Assembly: GCF_016863535.1 (NCBI RefSeq) | Contig: NZ_BOPB01000025.1 | Coordinates: forward strand, 62,001 to 126,000 | Length of the DNA stretch: 64,000 nucleotides | Direction: 5' to 3' | DNA from: Micromonospora lutea | GTDB lineage: Bacteria > Actinomycetota > Actinomycetes > Mycobacteriales > Micromonosporaceae | Part shown: one piece after another, positions 16,722-25,614 of the stretch | How the letters are laid out: each line of letters starts with the position of its first letter | Position numbering within the stretch: position 1 is the first letter of the stretch | The notes under the pieces: generated by a model | Told to the model about the DNA's origin: nothing | Seen by the model: only the letters and a program-made list of their open reading frames with translations | Database searches by the model: none | Program-made: the position numbers and the translations under genes

Positions 16722-17651
16722 ATGCCGGTCCTGCCCGGGGACGACGCGGACGAGCTGACCTGGTTGCTGTTTCACCAGGAGCAGGTGCTCAGCCTCGATC
16801 AGGCCCGGCTGCATCTGTCGCCGAAGGCGATTCGGCACCGGGTCACGTCTGGTCGATGGCAGCAGGTGCACCGGGCCGTCTACGTGACGCACAACGGCCC
16901 GCTGACACCTGCGCAACTGCCCTGGATCGCCGTCCTGTCCGCCGGCCCGGCGGCGGTGCTCGGCGGGCTGAGCGCCGCCCAGGCGTGGGGCCTGCGCGGA
17001 CACGCCGACGGACTCGTGCACCTACTCCTGCCGGCCGGACACCGGCCGCGTTCGATGCCGTCCGGCGTCCGGGTGCACCGCACCACCATCCTGGCCGACG
17101 AGGACATCCTCGACGTCGGGCAGCCGCGCCGCACGATGCCGGCCCGGTCGATCGTGGACGCGGCGCAATGGGCGACCGCTGACCATGAGGCGTGTGCCAT
17201 CATCGCGGCCGGCTTTCAGCAGCGCCTCGTCGGCGGCGACGATGTGCAACGCGTACTCGATCGCCTGCCCCGCGCCCGGCGGCGCAGTCTGATCCGGTCG
17301 ACCGCCGCCGACGCGGCAGGTGGTGCTCACTCCCTGCCGGAGCTCGAATTCCTCGCCCTGGTCCGGCGAGCCGGGCTGCCCGAGCCGACTCGGCAGGCGG
17401 TTCGGCGGGATGCGGCCGGTCGGCGGCGTTACCTGGACGCGCTGTTCGAGGAGTGGCAGGTGCTGGTGGAGATCGACGGCGGCCAGCACCTGGACCCGGC
17501 CACGGCCTGGGCGGACATGCGCCGGCAGAACGACCTGTGGCAGCGCAGCGACCGGGTGCTCCGCTTCCCGGCGTGGACCATCCGCCACGCACCCACCCAA
17601 GTCATCACCCAACTTCGCACCGCCCTGACAGCGGCCGGCTGGCACCCCTGA
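16722..17651 (+). CDS. DUF559 / AbiEi-like protein: winged helix plus Vsr-type nuclease fold
   Basis: A 309-residue protein. The N-terminus resembles AbiEi-type regulators: a winged helix (LSLDQARLHLSPKAIRHRV, then GRWQQVHRAVYVT) followed by the associated domain (VLGGLSAAQAWGLRGH, MPSGVRVHRT). The C-terminus has the DUF559 endonuclease-like core: LEFLALVRRAGLPEP, RRYLDALFEEWQVLVEIDGG with E and D in nuclease positions, then DMRRQNDLWQRSDRVLRFPAW. Such proteins are common and multi-copy in actinomycetes; no function is established. The gene is a single unit framed by two related hairpins. The ATG is chosen at the domain start; there is no strong Shine-Dalgarno sequence. Confidence 0.8.
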   Translation: MPVLPGDDADELTWLLFHQEQVLSLDQARLHLSPKAIRHRVTSGRWQQVHRAVYVTHNGPLTPAQLPWIAVLSAGPAAVLGGLSAAQAWGLRGHADGLVHLLLPAGHRPRSMPSGVRVHRTTILADEDILDVGQPRRTMPARSIVDAAQWATADHEACAIIAAGFQQRLVGGDDVQRVLDRLPRARRRSLIRSTAADAAGGAHSLPELEFLALVRRAGLPEPTRQAVRRDAAGRRRYLDALFEEWQVLVEIDGGQHLDPATAWADMRRQNDLWQRSDRVLRFPAWTIRHAPTQVITQLRTALTAAGWHP

Positions 17652-17659
17652 CCGCGCAA

Positions 17660-17705
17660 ATCTTGGTCCGCGCGCGCCCCTCGGGGGGCGGGTTCGCACC
17701 AAGAT
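17660..17705. repeat. Palindromic repeat, family A copy 2
   Basis: ATCTTGGT (17660-17667) and ACCAAGAT (17698-17705) enclose a GC-rich inner hairpin containing CGCCCCT...GGGGCG, as in the copy at 16414. It lies between the convergent DUF559 and FAD-oxidase genes and likely terminates both. Confidence 0.8.
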
Positions 17706-17713
17706 CTCGTGTG

Positions 17714-19027
17714 TCAGGTGAGGAGGGTGGTCAGGTGGGGGGTGGTGAAGGTGCGGTGGGGGTCTAGGCGGGCGCGGATCGACTGGAAGTCGTGCCAGCG
17801 GGGGTAGGCGGGGGCGAGGGAGGCGGCGTCGCGCCAGTGCAGCTTGCCCCAGTGCGGTCGGCCACCCAGCTCGGTCGCCACCTCCTCGAAGGCCCGGAAG
17901 TACGGCTCGTACGGCATGCCGACGTACTGGTGCAGGGCGATGTACGCCGAGTCACGGCCGTAGGAGTGGGACAGCCAGATCTGGTCAGCGGCGGCGAACC
18001 GCACCTCGACCGGGAAGAGCACCTTGAACGGCAACCCGTCGACGATGTGGCGCACCGCCTCCAGGGCCTCGGGCAGGGCCGCGCGCGGCAGCGCGTACTC
18101 CATCTCCACGAAGCGGACCCGGCGCGGGCTGCAGAAGACGGTGTCGGAGCGACCGGTGTAGCGGCGCTCGCTGAGCGCCCGCGCGGAGATCGCGCTGATT
18201 GCCGGTGCCAGGCCGGGCACGGCACGGCCGAGCCGGCAGGCTCCGGCGAAGACGGTGTTGGCCAGGAAGTCGTCGTCCAGCCAACTGCGCCAGCGGGACA
18301 GCGGACGGTCGTCGACGGGCACCCGGTCGTTCGTCTTGAGCTGCACCCGTTCGGTGTACGGGAACCAGAAGAACTCCAGGTGGTCGTGGGCGTCGACCAG
18401 GTCGGGCAGTTGCGCCAGCACGGCGTCCAGTGCCGCCGGACGCTCGTGTGCCAACAGGACGAAGGCATCCACACAGCGCAGGGTCACCTCGACCAGTACG
18501 CCGAGCGAGCCGAGCGAGACGCGGGCGGCGTCGAACACCTCCGGATGCTCCTCGGCGGAGCAGCGCAGCACCTCTCCGGCACCGGTGATCAGGGTCAGCG
18601 CCTCGACGAAGGTGGCCAGGCCGCCATAGGCCGCACCCGTGCCGTGGGTGCCGGTGGAAATGGCCCCGGCCACGGTCTGTGCGTCGATGTCGCCGAGGTT
18701 GGGCAGGGCCAACCGGTGGTCGGCGAGTAGCGCGTTCACCCCCCGTAGCGTCATCGCGGCCGGTACGGTGACGAGGCGTCGATCGACGTCCACGCGTACG
18801 TCGATGGCGAGTCGGGTCAGTTCCATCCGCTGTCCGTCGCTGACCGCGACGGGGGTGAAGGAGTGGCCACTGCCGACCGGGCGGATCCGCTCATTGGTTT
18901 CGGCGGCTCGTCTGACCTGTTCGACGGCCTCGTCGACCGAGGACGGCCGGAGCACGGCGGTGGCCATGCCGCGTTGGTTGCCCGCCCAGTTGGACCAGGC
19001 GGTCTCGGTGGCGGTGCTCTCGACCAT
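17714..19027 (-). CDS. FAD-dependent sugar-lactone/alditol-type oxidase
   Basis: A 437-residue member of the VAO flavoprotein family resembling D-arabinono-1,4-lactone and L-gulonolactone oxidases. The FAD domain holds IRPVGSGHSFTPVAV, where His55 is the usual site of covalent flavin attachment. Then come LPNLGDIDAQTVAGAISTGTHGTG and SLGSLGVLVEVTL. The C-terminal ALO domain ends with GGRPHWGKLHW, a typical active-site stretch. The substrate is likely a sugar lactone or polyol and oxygen the acceptor. It is divergent from a TetR gene, and a 19-bp palindrome lies 22 bases before its ATG, so TetR repression is likely. Confidence 0.88.
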   Translation of the reverse strand: MVESTATETAWSNWAGNQRGMATAVLRPSSVDEAVEQVRRAAETNERIRPVGSGHSFTPVAVSDGQRMELTRLAIDVRVDVDRRLVTVPAAMTLRGVNALLADHRLALPNLGDIDAQTVAGAISTGTHGTGAAYGGLATFVEALTLITGAGEVLRCSAEEHPEVFDAARVSLGSLGVLVEVTLRCVDAFVLLAHERPAALDAVLAQLPDLVDAHDHLEFFWFPYTERVQLKTNDRVPVDDRPLSRWRSWLDDDFLANTVFAGACRLGRAVPGLAPAISAISARALSERRYTGRSDTVFCSPRRVRFVEMEYALPRAALPEALEAVRHIVDGLPFKVLFPVEVRFAAADQIWLSHSYGRDSAYIALHQYVGMPYEPYFRAFEEVATELGGRPHWGKLHWRDAASLAPAYPRWHDFQSIRARLDPHRTFTTPHLTTLLT

Positions 19028-19048
19028 GGGCCCGCTCCCTTGAAGTGA

Positions 19049-19067
19049 ATATGAACCGAATTCATAT
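19049..19067. promoter_or_regulatory. Probable TetR operator (ATATGAA-N5-TTCATAT)
   Basis: A perfect 7-bp inverted repeat with 5-base spacer in the gap between the divergent oxidase and TetR genes, AT-rich against a GC-rich background. It lies 22 bases from the oxidase start and 108 bases from the TetR start. Confidence 0.75.
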
Positions 19068-19174
19068 CAGGAACGTTGTCCCTGGTAAACACCGCAATCG
19101 AGGTCCGCTCGTTGTACCGGTAGTCACGGACTCGTGACGTGCAGATATGTTCATCCGTCGAGAGGGGGTGGCGA

Positions 19175-19906
19175 GTGTCCACTTCAGCCGCCACGACCGG
19201 GCCACTGCGTCGAGTACCAGTGCAGGGTCGTAGTGTCGCGCGTGTCCAGCGGATGCTGGACGCCTGCGCCGAACTCGTCGACGAGGTGGGGTACGAGGGG
19301 CTGACCACCACTTTGCTCGCCGAGCGGGCCGAGGTGGCGATCGGGTCGGTCTACCAGTTCTTTCCGGACAAGCGGGCGATCGTGCAGGCGTTGACGCTGC
19401 GCACGATGGAGGCGTATCTCCAGCGGCTCGATGAACGCTTCGCCTCGGACGACCTGACCCACTGGTGGGACGGGGTCGACGCGGGGATCGATGAATACAT
19501 CACGATGCACCGCACCGTTCCCGGGTTCCGTACCCTGCACTTCGGCGACGTGGTCGACCTGCATCTGCTCGATGAGCAGCGGGACAACAACGGGGTGATC
19601 GCTGACCAACTGGCCCGGGTGCTCACCGAGCGGTTCGGGCTGGCCGATGTACCGGACCTGCGCTTCCATCTGGAGATCGCGGTGGAAGCGGCCGACGCCC
19701 TGATCAAGCTGGCGTTCCGGCGGAAGCCGGACGGTGACGATCGGGTGCTGATCGAGGCGAAGGCGCTCATCCGGGAGTACCTGCATCGGCAGGTCAACGC
19801 CCGGGACGCCGCCGGCCGCCGGCCGGTGGTGCAGCCCGCGAAGCCGGCCGACGATCAGATCGTCGCCGACGCCGAACCCGCACAGCCGGCGGCCCAGCCC
19901 GCCTGA
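19175..19906 (+). CDS. TetR-family repressor
   Basis: A 243-residue regulator. The N-terminal helix-turn-helix covers SVARVQRMLDACAELVDEVG, then LTTTLLAERAEVAIGSVYQFF, a textbook TetR signature ending in FPDKRAIVQAL. The C-terminal ligand domain is helical, and the last 30 residues are a Pro/Ala-rich tail. The start is the GTG at 19175 behind GAGAGGGGGTGG; an upstream in-frame ATG (19139) has no ribosome site. Its likely target is the divergent oxidase, through the palindrome at 19049-19067, and possibly its own gene. Confidence 0.88.
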   Translation: MSTSAATTGPLRRVPVQGRSVARVQRMLDACAELVDEVGYEGLTTTLLAERAEVAIGSVYQFFPDKRAIVQALTLRTMEAYLQRLDERFASDDLTHWWDGVDAGIDEYITMHRTVPGFRTLHFGDVVDLHLLDEQRDNNGVIADQLARVLTERFGLADVPDLRFHLEIAVEAADALIKLAFRRKPDGDDRVLIEAKALIREYLHRQVNARDAAGRRPVVQPAKPADDQIVADAEPAQPAAQPA

Positions 19907-19950
19907 CGCAGGCCCACTCGGGCCGGCCGGGCAGTCAACCAGCCAGGCGG

Positions 19951-21159
19951 TCAGAGGAAGGCTCGACCCTCGCCCCGGTAGGTCGGCACGGTGGCAACCA
20001 CCGCGTCGCCGTCCACCAGATGCAGCTCGTTCACCCGTTCACACAGCTCGCCCGACTTCGCGTGCCGGAACCAGACTCGGTCACCGATGCGCAGGTGGGC
20101 GGCGGATGTGCCGGTCAGCGGGGTCTGCACCTCGCCGGCACCCTCGGCGTCGAGCAGGCTGAGCCCGGCGGGAAGCCATGGCCGGGGCAGCCGGCTACGG
20201 TCGGCCGCGCCGGAGGCGATCCAGCCACCACCCAGCACGGTGGCCAGGTCGGGCGTCGGCCGTCGGACCACCCCGCAGGCGAAGAAGGCCGCCGGGGTGG
20301 GACGCCAGGCGCGGTACGCGTCGAACAGCGTCGGCCCGTACAGGCCCGATCCCGCGGTGATCTCGGTCACCGCGGGATCGGCGCGGGTCGCGGCCACGCT
20401 GCCGGTGCCGCCGCCGTTGACGAATTCCAGGTCGGCGTGTTCGCGTACCGCGGCCACCGCCGCACTTCGGCGGACCAGCAACTCGCGGTACGACCCGCGC
20501 TGGGCCAGCCGGATCGCGCTGCCGAGCGCCGCCCGCCCGGGCGGTGCGTCGCCCAGGCCGGCGATCTGCGCCTCGTACGACATCAGCCCGACCAGCCGGA
20601 AGCCCGGCCGGCGGGCGACGGTGGCGGCCAGCCGGCCGGCTGCCCGGGCGCTGTGCACGGGTGAACGACGCACGCCGATGTGCAACCGCCCGCCCAGCAG
20701 CCGCCACGAGGCATCCAGATCGAGGCAGACCCGCAGCTCGGATCGGCGTCCGGAAGGCGACACCCCGTCGCAGAAGTCCAGTTGATCCGGATCGTCGACC
20801 ATCAGGGTGATCGCGGCGGCGAGCCCCGGATCGGCACCCAGCTCGGCCAGCGCGCCCCGGTCGACGGTGGGGTACGCCAGCAGCACGTCGGCGGTGATCC
20901 CGCTGCGGACCAGCCAGATGGCCTCGGGCAGGGTGAATGCCATCACCCCGTGCCAGCCCGGTCGGGCCAGCGCGCGGGCGATCAACTCGCGGCTGCGTAC
21001 CGATTTGCTGGCGAGCCGCAACGGCTTGCCGCCAGCTCGGTCGGCGAGCGCGGCGGCATTGGCGTCGAAGGCACCGAGGTCGACCACCGCGTACGGCGGG
21101 TCGAGATGCGCGGTCGCCCGGTCCAGTCGGTGGCGCAGATTCTCGCTGTCGGTGGCCAC
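19951..21159 (-). CDS. Amino acid deaminase/aldolase, alanine racemase-like PLP enzyme
   Basis: A 402-residue PLP enzyme of the fold III group that includes D-threonine aldolase and D-serine dehydratase. The N-terminal barrel begins PPYAVVDLGAFDANAAALADRA, with the PLP lysine in PLRLASKSVRSREL (Lys52 or near). VNGGGTGSV and ITAGSGLYGPTLFDAY form the phosphate-binding loops. The C-terminal domain has the metal-site-like WFRHAKSGELCERVNELHLV (His and Cys). It acts in the cytosol on a D- or beta-hydroxy amino acid; the substrate is not evident. It lies on the same strand as the FAD oxidase but beyond the TetR gene. Confidence 0.83.
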   Translation of the reverse strand: MATDSENLRHRLDRATAHLDPPYAVVDLGAFDANAAALADRAGGKPLRLASKSVRSRELIARALARPGWHGVMAFTLPEAIWLVRSGITADVLLAYPTVDRGALAELGADPGLAAAITLMVDDPDQLDFCDGVSPSGRRSELRVCLDLDASWRLLGGRLHIGVRRSPVHSARAAGRLAATVARRPGFRLVGLMSYEAQIAGLGDAPPGRAALGSAIRLAQRGSYRELLVRRSAAVAAVREHADLEFVNGGGTGSVAATRADPAVTEITAGSGLYGPTLFDAYRAWRPTPAAFFACGVVRRPTPDLATVLGGGWIASGAADRSRLPRPWLPAGLSLLDAEGAGEVQTPLTGTSAAHLRIGDRVWFRHAKSGELCERVNELHLVDGDAVVATVPTYRGEGRAFL

Positions 21160-21376
21160 GTGTGCACGCTAACTGTGAAACGGTGAATGCGAAATACCCT
21201 CGCGTCCGTGTTGCCTGGGTCGGGCTGGCCACAGCGGCCTAGGCTCGGCGCACAGGCGGTGCAGGACGGAAAGACGTCCCTACCGGGTCTAGAGTGTTCC
21301 ACCGGGGGAGCCCAGCGATGGGCCGGCACGTGGAGGTACGGCCATCGAAAGCCAGTTCAACGGCGAGTCGTCCGGC

Positions 21377-23632
21377 GTGTCGCCGTCCGCAGACCAGTCC
21401 GCCGGCACAGCCGGACGCCGGGCGACCGACCAGTCCGGGGGCGCGAGGAAGCAGCCCGGCAAGGCCGGGGCGCAGAGCCCGCCGGGTGGACCCGGCGGTC
21501 AACCCGATCTGACCGGGTACGGCGCGATCCGTTCGGTACTGCGTATCCGGCCGTTCCGCCGACTCTGGATCGTGCTCGGCGCGGCCTCCTTCGGTGACTG
21601 GCTCGGTCTGCTCGCCACCAGTGTCTTCGCCGCCGCCCAGGTGGAGGGCAGCACCGCCAAGGGCGCGGCCTTCGGTGGCGTGATCGCCATTCGGCTGCTC
21701 CCCGCCCTGCTGCTCGGTCCGGTCGCCGGAGTGCTCGCTGACCGGTTCGACCGACGCTGGACGATGGTCATCTGCGACCTGCTGCGATTCGTGCTCTTCG
21801 CCTCCATCCCGCTCTACGCGCTGACCGGCGCGAGCGGCGCGCGGGTGGTCAGTTGGGCGGCGATCGCCACCTTCCTGATCGAGACGGTCACCCTGCTCTG
21901 GATCCCGGCCAAGGAAGCCGCCGTACCGAACCTCATCCCCCGGGCCCGCCTGGAGACGGCCAACCAGCTCACCCTGATCACCACGTACGGCCTGACCCCG
22001 GTCTTCGCCGCGATCCTGCTCGCGTCGGGCGACGGCATCATCCGGGGTGCCACCGGCGGCGAGATGCCGGACTGGGCTCAGCCGGCCCAGCTCGCGCTCT
22101 GGTTCAACGCGTTCTCCCGGCTCGCCACCGCCGTGGTGGTGGCCTTCGGCATCAAGGAGATCAGCCAGGGGCAGACCGACGAACGGGAACGCACCGAGCA
22201 GAGCATGGTGCGCCAGTTCACCGAGGGCTGGAAGTACATCGCGCAGACCCCGCTGGTGCGTGGGCTGGTCCTGGGCATCCTCGGCGCCTTCGCCGGCGGC
22301 GGCATCGTCATCGGCACCGCCCGGTTCTTCGCCGACTCGCTCGGCGCCGGTGACGCCGCGTTCTACCTGCTGTTCGGCGCGATCTTCATCGGTCTGGCGA
22401 TCGGCATCGGGCTCGGGCCGATGATCGTCCGGGAGATGTCCCGGCGTCGCTGGTTCGGCATGAGCATCGTGCTGGCCAGCGCCTCGGTGATGACCCTCGC
22501 CTTCGCCATCCACCTGTCCATGGCACTGGTCGGTGCGGTCTTCGTCGGGGCCGGTGCCGGGATGGCCTTCCTCTCCGGCACCACCCTGCTCGGCGGCGAG
22601 GTCGCCGACGAGGTGCGCGGCCGGGTCTTCGCCGTGGTGCAGATCGGCACCCGGATGGTGCTGATCCTGGCGATCGCGCTCGGTAGCCTGCTGGCCGGTG
22701 TCGGTGGCTCGCGCACCCTGAACATCGCCGACCTCGGCATCTCCGTCTCCTCCACCCGCCTGCTGCTGCTCGCCGCCGGCGCAGCCGGAATCTTCGCCGG
22801 GATCAGCGCCTTCGGGCAGATGGACGACAAGAAGGGCGTGCCGGTCCTGGCCGACCTGTGGGGCTCGATCCGGGGTCGTCCGCTGATGCCGGCCGAGCCG
22901 TTCGTCTCGGCCGGGCTCTTCGTGGTCTTCGAGGGCGGCGAGGGCGCCGGCAAGTCGACCCAGCTCGGCGAGCTGGCCGAGCTGCTCCGCGGTCAGGGCC
23001 GCGACGTGGTGGTCACCCGGGAGCCGGGTGCCACCGGCGTCGGCGCCCGGATCAGATCGCTGGTGCTCGACACCGCTCCGGAGGAGGCACCCTCCCCACG
23101 CGCCGAGGCGCTGCTCTATGCCGCCGACCGGGCACATCATGTGGCCACCGTGGTCAGGCCCGCCCTGACCCGGGGGGCGGTGGTGATCAGCGACCGGTAC
23201 GTCGACTCGTCCCTGGCCTACCAGGGGGCCGGCCGGACGCTGCCGGTCGACGAGGTGTCCTGGCTCTCCTCCTGGGCCACTGGCGGGCTCAAGCCCGATC
23301 TGGTGGTGTTGCTCGACGTCGATCCGCGTACCGGGCTGTCCCGGGTGGCCGCGCGGGCGGCGAGCGCCGACCGCTTGGAGGCCGAGTCGATCGCCTTCCA
23401 CGACCGGGTCCGCTACGCCTTCCTCGATCTCGCTGCCGCCGACCCGAAGCGCTACCTGGTGCTGGACGCCGCCCGCCCGGTTGAGGAGATCGCCGAGCGG
23501 GTCGCCCGCCGGATCGAGGAACTGCTCGGCAACCCAGACGGGGTCGAACACCCGGGCCCGGCGCATGGTCCGGACACCTCGGTGCAGCCCGAGTTATCCC
23601 CATCGGAGCTGGTGACGACGGAGCGGACCTGA
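21377..23632 (+). CDS. tmk: MFS-type membrane protein fused to thymidylate kinase
   Basis: A 751-residue fusion. Residues to about 500 are an MFS-like membrane part with about 12 helices (FGDWLGLLATSVFAAAQ, VAGVLADRFDRRWT with the MFS loop motif). From about residue 515 comes a complete thymidylate kinase: Walker A FVVFEGGEGAGKSTQ, TREPGATGVG, the DRY motif in ISDRYVDSSLAYQGAGR, and RAASADRLEAE. It makes dTDP for DNA synthesis; the transporter half's role is unknown. The same fusion occurs in Streptomyces. The GTG at 21377 has no clear ribosome site, while GGAGG at 21332-21336 sits 7 bases before an in-frame ATC. It overlaps holB by one base (TGATG). Confidence 0.9.
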   Translation: MSPSADQSAGTAGRRATDQSGGARKQPGKAGAQSPPGGPGGQPDLTGYGAIRSVLRIRPFRRLWIVLGAASFGDWLGLLATSVFAAAQVEGSTAKGAAFGGVIAIRLLPALLLGPVAGVLADRFDRRWTMVICDLLRFVLFASIPLYALTGASGARVVSWAAIATFLIETVTLLWIPAKEAAVPNLIPRARLETANQLTLITTYGLTPVFAAILLASGDGIIRGATGGEMPDWAQPAQLALWFNAFSRLATAVVVAFGIKEISQGQTDERERTEQSMVRQFTEGWKYIAQTPLVRGLVLGILGAFAGGGIVIGTARFFADSLGAGDAAFYLLFGAIFIGLAIGIGLGPMIVREMSRRRWFGMSIVLASASVMTLAFAIHLSMALVGAVFVGAGAGMAFLSGTTLLGGEVADEVRGRVFAVVQIGTRMVLILAIALGSLLAGVGGSRTLNIADLGISVSSTRLLLLAAGAAGIFAGISAFGQMDDKKGVPVLADLWGSIRGRPLMPAEPFVSAGLFVVFEGGEGAGKSTQLGELAELLRGQGRDVVVTREPGATGVGARIRSLVLDTAPEEAPSPRAEALLYAADRAHHVATVVRPALTRGAVVISDRYVDSSLAYQGAGRTLPVDEVSWLSSWATGGLKPDLVVLLDVDPRTGLSRVAARAASADRLEAESIAFHDRVRYAFLDLAAADPKRYLVLDAARPVEEIAERVARRIEELLGNPDGVEHPGPAHGPDTSVQPELSPSELVTTERT

Positions 23633-24846
23633 TGCCGGACGCCTTTGCCGACCTGGTCGGGCAGGACGAGGCGGTGGAGACGTTGCGGCGGGCCGCCGCC
23701 GCTGCGGCCGCCGTGCTGCGCGCCACCGGCGAGCCCGAGGTGGCCACCGGTGCCGACCCGGGTGGGGGCATGACCCACGCATGGATCTTCACCGGCCCGC
23801 CCGGCTCGGGCCGGTCGGTCGCGGCGCGGGCCTTCGCCGCCGCGCTCCAGTGCGTACATGGCACCGGTTGCGGCGAGTGTCCCGGCTGCCACACCACCCT
23901 CGCCGGCACCCATGCCGACGTCCGGCTGGTGGTGCCCGAGGGTCTCTCCATCGGGGTGAACGAGATGCGGGCGCTGGTGCTCCGCGCGGCCAGCACGCCG
24001 TCCGGCGGGCGCTGGCAGGTCGTGATAGTCGAAGACGCGGACCGGCTGACCGAGGCGGCCGGCAACGCGCTGCTCAAGGCGGTGGAGGAACCCCCGCCGC
24101 GGACGGTCTTCCTGCTCTGCGCGCCGTCCACCCACCCGGACGACATCTCGGTGACCATCCGGTCGCGGTGCCGGGTGGTACCGCTGCGGCAGCCGGCGGC
24201 CGAGGCGGTGGCGGACGTGCTCGTTCGCCGCGACGGGATCGCCCCCGATGTGGCCCGCTGGACGGCCGCCGCTACCCAGGGGCATGTGGGGCGGGCCCGG
24301 CGGTTGGCCCGTGATCCGCAGGCTCGTGCCCGCCGGGAGGCGGTGCTCGCGGTGCCGCGCCGGCTCACCGGAGTGGGTGCCGCCTTCGATGCGGCGTCCG
24401 CGCTGATCGAGGCCGCCGAGGCGGAGGCCGAGGCGTCAGTCGTGGAGATCGACGCTGCCGAGCGTGCGGCGCTGGAGACGGCGCTCGGTGCCGGCGGCAC
24501 TGGTCGTGGGGCAGCCAGCGCGGCCCGAGGGTCCGCCGGGCAGCTCAAGGACCTGGAACGACGTCAGAAGTCGCGGGCGACCCGGGCCCAGCGGGACGCG
24601 CTGGACCGAGCCCTGGTCGATCTCGCCGCGTTCTACCGGGACGCGTTGACCATGGCGCTGGGTGCGCCGGTGTCGCCGGTGCACGCCGACACCGCCGAGC
24701 TGGCCGAGGCGGGTGCCCGGAGCTGGCAGGCGGAGGGGGCGCTGCGGCGTCTGGAGGCGGTGCTGACCTGTCGCGCCGCGATCGAGGCCAACGTCAAGCC
24801 CCGGATCGCCGTCGAGGCGATGATGCTCGCTCTCTGGAAGGGCTGA
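23632..24846 (+). CDS. holB: DNA polymerase III subunit delta prime
   Basis: A 404-residue clamp-loader subunit. It opens with FADLVGQDEAVETLRRA and has a P-loop-like GPPGSGRSVAARAF in which the Walker lysine is Arg, fitting the catalytically silent delta prime rather than tau/gamma. The zinc module is CVHGTGCGECPGCH. ITV-like sensor regions follow: VVIVEDADRLTEAAGNALLKAVEEPP and then SRCRVVPLRQP with the Ser-Arg-Cys arginine finger. The ATG overlaps the tmk stop, and the tmk-holB order is widespread in bacteria. The C-terminal helical collar is Ala/Arg-rich. Confidence 0.93.
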   Translation: MPDAFADLVGQDEAVETLRRAAAAAAAVLRATGEPEVATGADPGGGMTHAWIFTGPPGSGRSVAARAFAAALQCVHGTGCGECPGCHTTLAGTHADVRLVVPEGLSIGVNEMRALVLRAASTPSGGRWQVVIVEDADRLTEAAGNALLKAVEEPPPRTVFLLCAPSTHPDDISVTIRSRCRVVPLRQPAAEAVADVLVRRDGIAPDVARWTAAATQGHVGRARRLARDPQARARREAVLAVPRRLTGVGAAFDAASALIEAAEAEAEASVVEIDAAERAALETALGAGGTGRGAASAARGSAGQLKDLERRQKSRATRAQRDALDRALVDLAAFYRDALTMALGAPVSPVHADTAELAEAGARSWQAEGALRRLEAVLTCRAAIEANVKPRIAVEAMMLALWKG

Positions 24847-24977
24847 CTGCCGCCGGCCGTCCGTAGCCGGACCGTTGCCCACAGACATCGACAGGCGCGA
24901 TTCGCGTGCGGTACGGTCCGGTGTGCCGCGGTGACGATGGCGGCACGCACAGTGAGGAATCCGGGAGGAGTCCGGCG

Positions 24978-25307
24978 ATGCCGCGGGGTGAGATCGACGA
25001 GGCATGGATCGAGGAGGCGGTCCGGCGCTACCGCCGTATCGAGTCGCTCCAGGCCGAGTTCGACCAGGCCGTGGCGACAGTCGAGGTCACTGTCCGTTCA
25101 CCGGACGGTCTGGTCGAGGTGGTGGTCACCGCTGGCGGCCGGATCACCGATGTGCGGTTCCTCGGTCCGCTGCACACCCGGGCACCGCGCGACGTGGCCA
25201 ACTCGGTGCGGGCCGCGGTGGCTGCGGCCGCCGACGCCGCGGAGTGGGCGAGGGAGAAGCTGCACAACGAGACCTTCACCGCGTACCGACCGCTGACGGG
25301 GGCCTGA
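24978..25307 (+). CDS. YbaB/EbfC-family nucleoid-associated-like protein
   Basis: A 109-residue protein starting at ATG behind GGGAGGAG. A long first helix (WIEEAVRRYRRIESLQAEFD) is followed by strands (VEVTVRSPDGLVEVVVTAGG, RITDVRFLGP) and a last helix (DVANSVRAAVAAAADAAEWA), the YbaB fold. It is unlike the recR-linked YbaB. In actinomycetes this divergent form often stands beside EspC-like or WXG100-like small proteins, as here. A role in type VII secretion cargo or chaperoning has been suggested by such linkage, but this is inference. It is the first of three tightly spaced genes. Confidence 0.8.
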   Translation: MPRGEIDEAWIEEAVRRYRRIESLQAEFDQAVATVEVTVRSPDGLVEVVVTAGGRITDVRFLGPLHTRAPRDVANSVRAAVAAAADAAEWAREKLHNETFTAYRPLTGA

Positions 25308-25308
25308 G

Positions 25309-25614
25309 ATGGACAGCCTTCGCGCCCTGGCCGGCCGCCTCGACGAGGCGAGCGCCACGCTGACCGCGCTCTCCCGATCGGTCACCGCCACCGATCCGGC
25401 GCAGGTGGCGTTCGGCGCCGACGCACCGGGCCGGCCGGGCGAGGTGGGTCGGGCGCTGCATCGGCAGTGGGTGGCCGCCACCGGCGATCGGGCCCGAGAG
25501 GCGCACATCGCTGCCGTCCAGGTGGCGTCCCTGGCCGCCGCGCTGCGCGAGGTGGCCAACCGCTACTCCGACACCGACTCCGGCGTCTCACGTCGGCTCG
25601 CCGGCGAGGCGTGA
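25309..25614 (+). CDS. EspC/WXG100-like small helical protein
   Basis: A 101-residue protein starting one base after the YbaB-like stop. It has the size and helical hairpin character of ESX secretion targets: LRALAGRLDEASATLTALSR, then a turn with GRPGEVGRALHRQWVAATGD containing a W, and AVQVASLAAALREVANRYSDTDSG. The YxxxD-like ending (RYSDTDSG) matches the type VII export signal of EspC/EsxB-type proteins. No signal peptide is present. No ESX core gene lies in the window, so export by this route is inferred from shape only. It overlaps the next gene by TGATG. Confidence 0.68.
   Translation: MDSLRALAGRLDEASATLTALSRSVTATDPAQVAFGADAPGRPGEVGRALHRQWVAATGDRAREAHIAAVQVASLAAALREVANRYSDTDSGVSRRLAGEA

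Noticed and set aside
23632..24846. Delta prime as an inactivated clamp-loader ATPase because its Walker lysine is Arg
   Set aside because: Loss of the P-loop lysine is the usual condition of delta prime subunits, so it is not a defect.
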